Shown piece by piece: positions 7,272 through 11,624 of a stretch of DNA of 11,624 bases. Positions within the stretch are counted from its first letter, which is position 1; each line of letters begins with the position of its first letter. The notes under the pieces were generated by a model. The model had not been told where the DNA came from. It was given only the letters and a program-made list of their open reading frames with translations, and did not search any database. The translations under genes and the position numbers were made by a program. Source of the DNA: Bacteroides sp. CAG:144 (GTDB lineage: Bacteria > Bacteroidota > Bacteroidia > Bacteroidales > UBA11471); assembly GCA_000434215.1 (NCBI GenBank), contig HF999659.1:19126-30749 (forward strand), read 5' to 3'.

Positions 7272-7294
7272 AAAAAGATGAAAAGGTTTCATCT
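7272..7294 (-). terminator. Possible weak terminator after the YeiH-family gene
   Basis: AGATGAAA (7276-7283) pairs with TTTCATCT (7287-7294) around a 3-base loop. On the minus strand five T's follow the stem (complement of 7272-7276). It is about 40 bases past the stop codon. The stem is A/T-rich with only two G-C pairs, so readthrough to the stronger hairpin at 7046 is likely. Confidence 0.5.
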
Positions 7295-7333
7295 CCCTTT
7301 TGATTTTTAACCGTTTTTAAATATTTGTTTTTA

Positions 7334-8410
7334 TCAGGCGAGTACCGGCACAAGATATTTACATAAGGCATATCCACCGAAAATGAGCCAGAGATAAATG
7401 ATTCCGGCGAGGTAGAAAGGTTTTGCTCCGGCTTGTTTGAACTTGTCGATACTTGTTTCGGCTCCGAGTGCGGTCATGGCCATGGTGAGCAGAAAGTTGT
7501 CGAAACTGTTTATCGCATTTATCCCGGTCGACATGATGTCCGAGGGAATGAATGAAAACGATTGCAGCAGAGAGTTGATTGCGATTACCAGCAAGAACCC
7601 GAATGCAAACCACGGAACGGATATTTTGCTTTTTCCGTCGCTCGATACATCGGTGTGTCGGGCTTTACGCACTCGGGCGATAATATAACTCATAATGAGC
7701 AATACCGGAGCTAACATCATGACACGTATCATTTTGGTGATCGTGGCTTGGTCGGCGAGGTGCAAAGCTCCTTCGGGATCCATAGCGTTACCGGCACCTA
7801 CTACGTGTGCGACTTCGTGCAGAGTCGATCCGGTGTAAATCGCCATCTCTTGAAGGGAGAGGTCTAAAATTCCGGCGCGATACAATATCGGATAAAGAAA
7901 CATCGATAATGTTCCGAAAATAACGACTGTGGAAACGGCGATGGCTGTTTTGTGAGGTGCACATTTTACGACCGGTTCGGCTCCCAATACGGCGGCTGCC
8001 CCGCAAATAGCACTGCCGGTCGATACCATGACAGTGGTTTTTTCGTCCATTTTCAACAGTCTGCCGGCGATGACACCCAAAAGCAGTGTTATGCCGATGA
8101 CAATGACATCGATGATAATTGCCGGCAGTCCTATTTCGAGAACTTGTTGAAAGGTAAGGCGGAAACCGTATAGTACGATACCCGTGCGCAATATTTGTTT
8201 GGTACAGAATTTAATGCCGGGAACCCATGTGTCGGGTATGTAATTGCGCAGACTGTTGGCATAGAGCATACCTAAGATGATGCCCACGATGAGGGGACTT
8301 AGCGATAGGTCTTTTACCCATTGAAATTCGCTGATGTAAAAGGCCGAGAAAGAAAATAAGGCAATGAGGAGTACGCCGTGCGAGACGGCAGCTTTCTGTT
8401 CCGAAATCAT
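7334..8410 (-). CDS. YeiH/UPF0324 family membrane protein, putative sulfate exporter
   Basis: This 358-residue inner-membrane protein has about 10 hydrophobic spans and the family's hallmark segments: ILRTGIVLYGFRLTF (73-87), STGSAICGAAAVLGAEPV (130-147), GSTLHEVAHVVGAG (194-207) and MTALGAETSIDKFKQAGAKP (312-331). Families of this type are annotated as putative sulfate exporters related to E. coli YeiH; the substrate is not proven for most members and nothing here settles it. The ATG at 8410 gives the usual length. The frame extends 40 codons further to a GTG at 8530, but that extension would contain the predicted -7 box. No sulfur-metabolism gene is in view. The gene diverges from the calcium ATPase across a 446-base control region. 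Confidence 0.9.
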   Translation of the reverse strand: MISEQKAAVSHGVLLIALFSFSAFYISEFQWVKDLSLSPLIVGIILGMLYANSLRNYIPDTWVPGIKFCTKQILRTGIVLYGFRLTFQQVLEIGLPAIIIDVIVIGITLLLGVIAGRLLKMDEKTTVMVSTGSAICGAAAVLGAEPVVKCAPHKTAIAVSTVVIFGTLSMFLYPILYRAGILDLSLQEMAIYTGSTLHEVAHVVGAGNAMDPEGALHLADQATITKMIRVMMLAPVLLIMSYIIARVRKARHTDVSSDGKSKISVPWFAFGFLLVIAINSLLQSFSFIPSDIMSTGINAINSFDNFLLTMAMTALGAETSIDKFKQAGAKPFYLAGIIYLWLIFGGYALCKYLVPVLA

Positions 8411-8437
8411 ACGATGAAAGATTAAAGTTTCAGGGTG

Positions 8438-8445
8438 CAAAATTA
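8438..8445 (-). promoter_or_regulatory. Predicted -7 box for the YeiH-family gene
   Basis: On the minus strand this reads TAATTTTG, matching TAnnTTTG. It lies 27 bases before the ATG at 8410, giving a leader of about 20 bases, and it supports that start over the GTG at 8530. No good -33 element is visible. Confidence 0.45.
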
Positions 8446-8545
8446 AGAAATAAAATAGTAATGCGGTTATATTATAGAAAGTGGAATATGATAGCTTTGC
8501 TATTTGCTTGGAAATAATATTTCTTTTCACAGAAAAGAGACGGTT

Positions 8546-8581
8546 TTGTCATCATATTGTCATATCATCGGGATATTTTTG
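8546..8581 (+). promoter_or_regulatory. Pho-box-like direct repeat with Bacteroidota -7 box
   Basis: TTGTCAT occurs at 8546-8552 and again at 8557-8563, exactly 11 bases apart. After a 10-base spacer comes TATTTTTG (8574-8581), a full match to the -7 consensus TAnnTTTG. In E. coli the Pho box is two 7-base repeats close to CTGTCAT separated by 4 bases, placed about 10 bases before the -10 box in place of a -35 element, as at phoA. The arrangement here is the same. A transcript would start near 8588 and run toward the ATPase gene. The regulator is inferred from the site alone; another OmpR/PhoB-family protein could bind it. Confidence 0.5.
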
Positions 8582-8587
8582 TCGGTG

Positions 8588-8727
8588 AAAAAGGAGGACG
8601 AAAGGTTTGTGAGATTCTGTCATTAGGTTTCGTAGGAGTCATTCCTCCTTGATAGGTAAAAAGATTGTTATTGTTTTTTCGTTATAGTGTGTAGAAGGAG
8701 CTTCTCTGTGTTAGAGCGGCTCTTTTG
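8588..8727 (+). ncRNA. Candidate structured leader or small RNA upstream of the ATPase gene
   Basis: Downstream of the Pho-box-like promoter, AAGGAGGA (8591-8598) can pair with TCCTCCTT (8643-8650), with CGAAA/TTTCG (8599-8603 with 8628-8632) stacking inside it. Next come a small hairpin AGAAG/CTTCT (8693-8697 with 8701-8705) and AGAG/CTCT (8713-8716 with 8720-8723) running into TTTT. The last could be a weak terminator or attenuator. No reading frame of useful length is present. It may be an independent RNA of about 140 bases or the first part of a roughly 270-base ATPase leader. Both ends are inferred. Confidence 0.3.
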
Positions 8728-8742
8728 TTGTGGTAAGATATA

Positions 8743-8761
8743 TGTTACAATATTGTTACAA
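8743..8761. promoter_or_regulatory. Direct repeat TGTTACAA with 11-bp period
   Basis: TGTTACAA occurs at 8743-8750 and 8754-8761, one helical turn apart, with a palindromic core ACAATATTGT at 8747-8756. It ends 47 bases before the ATPase -7 box at 8809. Tandem half-sites at this spacing are typical of OmpR/PhoB-family response regulators, so this is a candidate activator site. No regulator is identified. Confidence 0.4.
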
Positions 8762-8783
8762 ATCTGGTAATTGTCTTTCCTTG

Positions 8784-8816
8784 TTGGGCACGATAACCAA
8801 GAATCGTGTATATTTG
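8784..8816 (+). promoter_or_regulatory. Predicted ATPase promoter with overlapping inverted repeat
   Basis: TATATTTG (8809-8816) matches the -7 consensus and lies 40 bases before the ATG at 8857. A TTG at 8784-8786 could be a -33 element with a slightly long 22-base spacer. CACGAT (8789-8794) and ATCGTG (8803-8808) form a perfect inverted repeat with an 8-base centre that fills the spacer and touches the -7 box. A protein bound there would block RNA polymerase, so it is a candidate repressor operator. Confidence 0.5.
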
Positions 8817-8856
8817 CAAAACCTAATCCGAATGAAAATATCTACATTATAAAATA

Positions 8857-11604
8857 ATGGAACAAAAACAGGTTTATATCGGTCTTACCGATGAACAGGT
8901 GGCCGAGAGCCGTCGTCTGCACGGTGGGAATGTGCTGACACCGCCACAAAAGAAGTCGGTGTGGATTCTTTTTCTCGAAAAGTTCAACGACCCTATTATC
9001 CGTATATTATTGATAGCTCTGTTGCTGTCGGTTGCTGTTTCCGTGTATGAGTTTGTCGGTCTCGGTCATGGGGCCGAGGTCTTTTTTGAGCCAGTCGGAA
9101 TTTTTGTTGCGGTGATGCTGGCTACGGCTGTGGGATTCTTTTTTGAATTGAGCGCCAATAAAAAATTCGATATACTCAATCAGGTCAATGACGATATTCC
9201 CGTAAAAGTGATCCGTAACGGGAATATTTGTGAAATATCGAAGAAAGATGTTGTGGTCGGCGATATTGTTGTCCTCGAATTGGGAGAGGAAGTTCCGGCC
9301 GATGCCGTCTTGCTCGAAAGCGTGTCATTGCAAATCAATGAGTCGACATTGACGGGTGAGCCGGTCGTATCGAAGACGACGGTAGAGGCCGATTTCGATT
9401 CCGAGGCGACCTATCCGTCGAATGAAGTGCTGCGTGGAACTACGGTTGTCGACGGGCACGGTGTGTGCCGCATTACGGCAGTCGGCGATGCGACCGAGTA
9501 TGGAAAAGTATATGAAGGGTCTCAAATACAGAATGATACCAAGACGCCGCTTAATCGTCAGCTCGACGGTTTGGGACGCCTTATTTCCTATATCAGTTAC
9601 ACGATTGCCGGATTGATAATCGTCGCCCGTCTTGTTTTATTTTTTACTCAAAATAGTTCGCCGGCTTGGACCGAGACCGCGACATATATTTTCCAGACAC
9701 TTATGATCGCTATCACGCTGGTAGTCGTTTCGGTGCCCGAGGGGTTGCCCATGAGTATAGTTTTGAGTTTGGCGTTGAGCATGAAACGTATGTTGGCAAC
9801 CAATAATCTTGTGCGCAAAATGCATGCATGCGAGACGATGGGGGCCGTGTCGGTTATTTGTACCGACAAGACGGGAACGCTTACCCAGAATCAGATGCAG
9901 GTTGCACAGACAGACTTTTGGGCGTTAGAAGATAAGTCGTTTCCCGGTAGTGAGTTGGGCAATCTGATACGGGAAGGTATTGCCGTCAATTCGACGGCTT
10001 TTCTCGATATGACCGACGGGCAGAAGCCTAAGGTCATCGGTAATCCTACCGAGGGAGCATTGCTTTTGTGGTTGAAATCGCAAGGCGAGAATTATCTCGA
10101 ATTGCGGGAATCGGCCTCTGTCGTCGACCAGCTCACTTTCTCTACCGAGCGTAAATATATGGCAACTGTTGTCGATTCTCCGTTGATAGGGAAAAAGGTC
10201 CTTTATGTAAAGGGCGCTCCTGAGATCGTTTTGAGTGAGAGCAACCGGGTTCTTACCGAAAAGGGGATTCTTCCTGCGTCGGAGTATAAAACGGCTGTGG
10301 ACGAGCAGTTGCTTGCCTATCAGTCGCAGGCGATGCGTACACTGGGTTTTGCTTACCAGATTCTCGATGACGACAAGCCTTGTTTTTCCGAGGGGCGTTT
10401 GAGCGATGTCGATTTGACATTTATCGGTATTGTCGCCATATCCGATCCTGTGCGCGAAGATGTTCCCGATGCCATACGGTCTTGTCTCGATGCCGGGGTG
10501 AATGTGAAGATCGTTACCGGCGATACTCCCGGAACGGCTCGTGAAATAGGACGCCAAATAGGGTTGTGGCTTCCGTCGGATACTGATCGTAATCTGATGA
10601 CAGGTGTGGAATTTGCCGCTACGTCCGATGAAGAGTTGTTGCAACGACTTCCCGACATCAAGATTATATCGCGTGCGCGGCCTATGGATAAAGAGCGGCT
10701 TGTGCGTCTGCTTCAGAAACTGGGTTATGTCGTTGCCGTTACCGGAGACGGAACCAATGATGCTCCGGCTCTGAATGCAGCTCAGGTGGGGCTTTCTATG
10801 GGCGATGGTACGACGGTTGCCAAAGAAGCCAGCAGTATTACGATTCTCGATAATTCGTTCCGCAGTATTACGAGGGCGGTGATGTGGGGCCGCTCGCTTT
10901 ACCAGAATATCCAGCGTTTTCTGTTATTTCAGATGACGGTCAATGTCGTTGCCTGCCTCATCGTACTCATCGGGGCTTTTCTGGGAACACAGTCGCCACT
11001 TACCGTTACGCAGATGTTGTGGGTGAACCTTATCATGGATACATTTGCAGCTATGGCGTTGGCTTCATTGCCTCCCGATGAACGTGTGATGAAAGATAAG
11101 CCCCGTCGTCAGACCGATTTCATCATTACCCGGTCGATGGCTATCGACATTGTCGGTATCGGATCGTTTTTTGTTTTGGTGTTGTTTGGTCTGTTGCAGT
11201 ACTTCAAGTATGAGGAGATAACGGCATTGTCCCAGTTCGATGTGCGGTTGTTCTTCTCGAACTATTTCCGTTTTGAGAATATTCCCGATGCTCTTTCTGC
11301 GTATGAATTGACGATTTTCTTTACGGTGTTTGTTATGTTCCAGTTTTGGAATATGTTCAATGCCAAAGCATTTGCTACGAATGGATCGGCATTGAACCGT
11401 ATGTTGCAGTGCCGTTCTTTTCTGGGAGTGGCGGCGATTATCCTTTTGGGACAGATTGTTATTGTAACGATAGGCGGGCCGATGTTCGGTGTTACGCCAC
11501 TGTCTGTTCAAGATTGGATATATATTATTGTTGCGACCTCTTTCATATTGTGGCTTGGAGAGTTGTATCGGCTTGTGAAAAAACTTTTTAAAGTGAAATA
11601 TTAA
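8857..11604 (+). CDS. Calcium-translocating P-type ATPase, PMCA type
   Basis: The 915-residue inner-membrane pump should expel Ca2+ from the cytoplasm using ATP. All P-type parts are in order: actuator loop LTGEP (165-169), TM4 PEGLP (294-298, Glu295), phosphorylation motif DKTGTLT (Asp337), nucleotide-domain KGAPE (452-456), TGD (554-556), hinge TGDGTNDAPAL (629-639), and six C-terminal membrane helices, about ten in all. TM6 NLIMD (Asn724, Asp728) with Glu295 would form one Ca2+ site. TM5 reads QMTVNVVAC (692-700) with no acidic residue where SERCA has Glu771, as in plasma-membrane pumps that carry one ion. The eukaryotic calmodulin-binding tail is absent. The actuator has TGEP rather than TGES. 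The substrate is inferred from family resemblance; Mn2+ is a lesser alternative. The gene is complete and stands alone, transcribed away from the YeiH-family gene. Confidence 0.93.
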   Translation: MEQKQVYIGLTDEQVAESRRLHGGNVLTPPQKKSVWILFLEKFNDPIIRILLIALLLSVAVSVYEFVGLGHGAEVFFEPVGIFVAVMLATAVGFFFELSANKKFDILNQVNDDIPVKVIRNGNICEISKKDVVVGDIVVLELGEEVPADAVLLESVSLQINESTLTGEPVVSKTTVEADFDSEATYPSNEVLRGTTVVDGHGVCRITAVGDATEYGKVYEGSQIQNDTKTPLNRQLDGLGRLISYISYTIAGLIIVARLVLFFTQNSSPAWTETATYIFQTLMIAITLVVVSVPEGLPMSIVLSLALSMKRMLATNNLVRKMHACETMGAVSVICTDKTGTLTQNQMQVAQTDFWALEDKSFPGSELGNLIREGIAVNSTAFLDMTDGQKPKVIGNPTEGALLLWLKSQGENYLELRESASVVDQLTFSTERKYMATVVDSPLIGKKVLYVKGAPEIVLSESNRVLTEKGILPASEYKTAVDEQLLAYQSQAMRTLGFAYQILDDDKPCFSEGRLSDVDLTFIGIVAISDPVREDVPDAIRSCLDAGVNVKIVTGDTPGTAREIGRQIGLWLPSDTDRNLMTGVEFAATSDEELLQRLPDIKIISRARPMDKERLVRLLQKLGYVVAVTGDGTNDAPALNAAQVGLSMGDGTTVAKEASSITILDNSFRSITRAVMWGRSLYQNIQRFLLFQMTVNVVACLIVLIGAFLGTQSPLTVTQMLWVNLIMDTFAAMALASLPPDERVMKDKPRRQTDFIITRSMAIDIVGIGSFFVLVLFGLLQYFKYEEITALSQFDVRLFFSNYFRFENIPDALSAYELTIFFTVFVMFQFWNMFNAKAFATNGSALNRMLQCRSFLGVAAIILLGQIVIVTIGGPMFGVTPLSVQDWIYIIVATSFILWLGELYRLVKKLFKVKY

Positions 11605-11624
11605 TGGCTGTCCGATATAAAAAA

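Larger units (their letters stand above)
6854..7333. other. 480-base non-coding stretch between two minus-strand genes
   Basis: I find no convincing reading frame here. From right to left (the direction of minus-strand transcription) it holds a weak A/T-rich terminator hairpin after the YeiH-family gene (7272-7294), a run without clear features, a cluster of hairpins (7084-7141), a strong minus-strand terminator (7046-7078), and then an A+T-rich leader with a possible promoter (6918-6925) for the gene ending at 6167. A 9-base direct repeat ACTTATAAC occurs at 7090-7098 and 7144-7152. Confidence 0.6.
8411..8856. other. 446-base divergent control region, YeiH-family gene / calcium ATPase
   Basis: I see no protein gene here. 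From left to right it holds a minus-strand -7 box for the YeiH-family gene (8438-8445), a Pho-box-like direct repeat with a plus-strand -7 box (8546-8581), a stretch able to form hairpins (8591-8727), a second 11-bp-period direct repeat (8743-8761) and the proximal ATPase promoter with an inverted repeat (8789-8816). A 36-codon frame at 8742-8852 is judged spurious. Confidence 0.6.

Noticed and set aside
7195..7377. 60-codon minus-strand frame past the end of the YeiH-family gene
   Set aside because: It overlaps the end of the YeiH-family gene and the A/T-rich hairpin at 7272-7294; its composition looks like translated non-coding sequence.
8411..8530. 40-codon N-terminal extension of the YeiH-family protein
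   Set aside because: It begins with GTG and spans the predicted -7 box at 8438-8445; the ATG at 8410 gives the usual family length.
8693..8727. Plus-strand hairpins with TTTT as a definite terminator
   Set aside because: The stems are only 4-5 bp and the T-run is short; kept only as part of the RNA candidate rather than called as a terminator.
8742..8852. 36-codon open frame just before the ATPase gene
   Set aside because: No ribosome-binding signal, it spans the ATPase -7 box and the inverted repeat, and its translation shows no recognisable feature.
9925..10644. Minus-strand open frame (239 codons) opposite the calcium ATPase
   Set aside because: Antisense shadow of a strongly conserved P-type ATPase; no signal peptide, promoter or family motif.
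1..11624. CRISPR array, tRNA/rRNA, toxin-antitoxin or defence genes, intact insertion sequence
   Set aside because: Looked for on both strands; no regularly spaced repeats, cloverleaf-like sequence, transposase or defence-type protein was seen.

Overview
The window looks like a chromosomal segment of a Bacteroidales bacterium (phylum Bacteroidota). Three things point there. The proteins are of Bacteroidota type, including a secreted protein resembling the PCMD family. There is little Shine-Dalgarno signal before the genes. Five of the six promoter candidates sit just upstream of a gene and match the Bacteroidota -7 box TAnnTTTG. The genus cannot be fixed from the sequence alone.

Layout: (1) 1-3768, + strand: the 3' end of the respiratory complex I operon, with nuoL (5' end outside the window), nuoM and nuoN, closed by a strong terminator. 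(2) 3961-4842, - strand: fabD, malonyl-CoA:ACP transacylase, convergent with nuoN and with its own terminator. (3) 5105-6076, + strand: a secreted PCMD-like protein, divergent from fabD. (4) 6167-6853, - strand: a small secreted protein of unknown function, sharing a bidirectional terminator with the PCMD-like gene. (5) 6854-7333: a 480-base non-coding stretch with several hairpins and a strong minus-strand terminator, possibly a small RNA or a long 3' UTR. (6) 7334-8410, - strand: a YeiH/UPF0324 membrane protein (putative sulfate exporter family). (7) 8411-8856: a 446-base divergent control region. (8) 8857-11604, + strand: a complete PMCA-type calcium P-type ATPase.

Most of the window is housekeeping: proton pumping by complex I, fatty-acid precursor loading by FabD, and ion transport. 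I found no CRISPR array, tRNA, rRNA, intact mobile element, defence island or biosynthetic cluster, and I do not claim a new multi-gene system.

The most unusual signal is in the 8411-8856 control region. Two copies of TTGTCAT lie exactly 11 bp apart, and 10 bp further on is a perfect Bacteroidota -7 box. This is the geometry of a PhoB-activated promoter (Pho box in place of the -35 element), and it drives a leader or small RNA upstream of the calcium ATPase. The same region holds a second 11-bp-period direct repeat (TGTTACAA) and an inverted repeat abutting the ATPase's own -7 box. Other points worth a second look are the absence of the usual TM7 lysine in NuoM and the hairpin cluster at 7046-7141.
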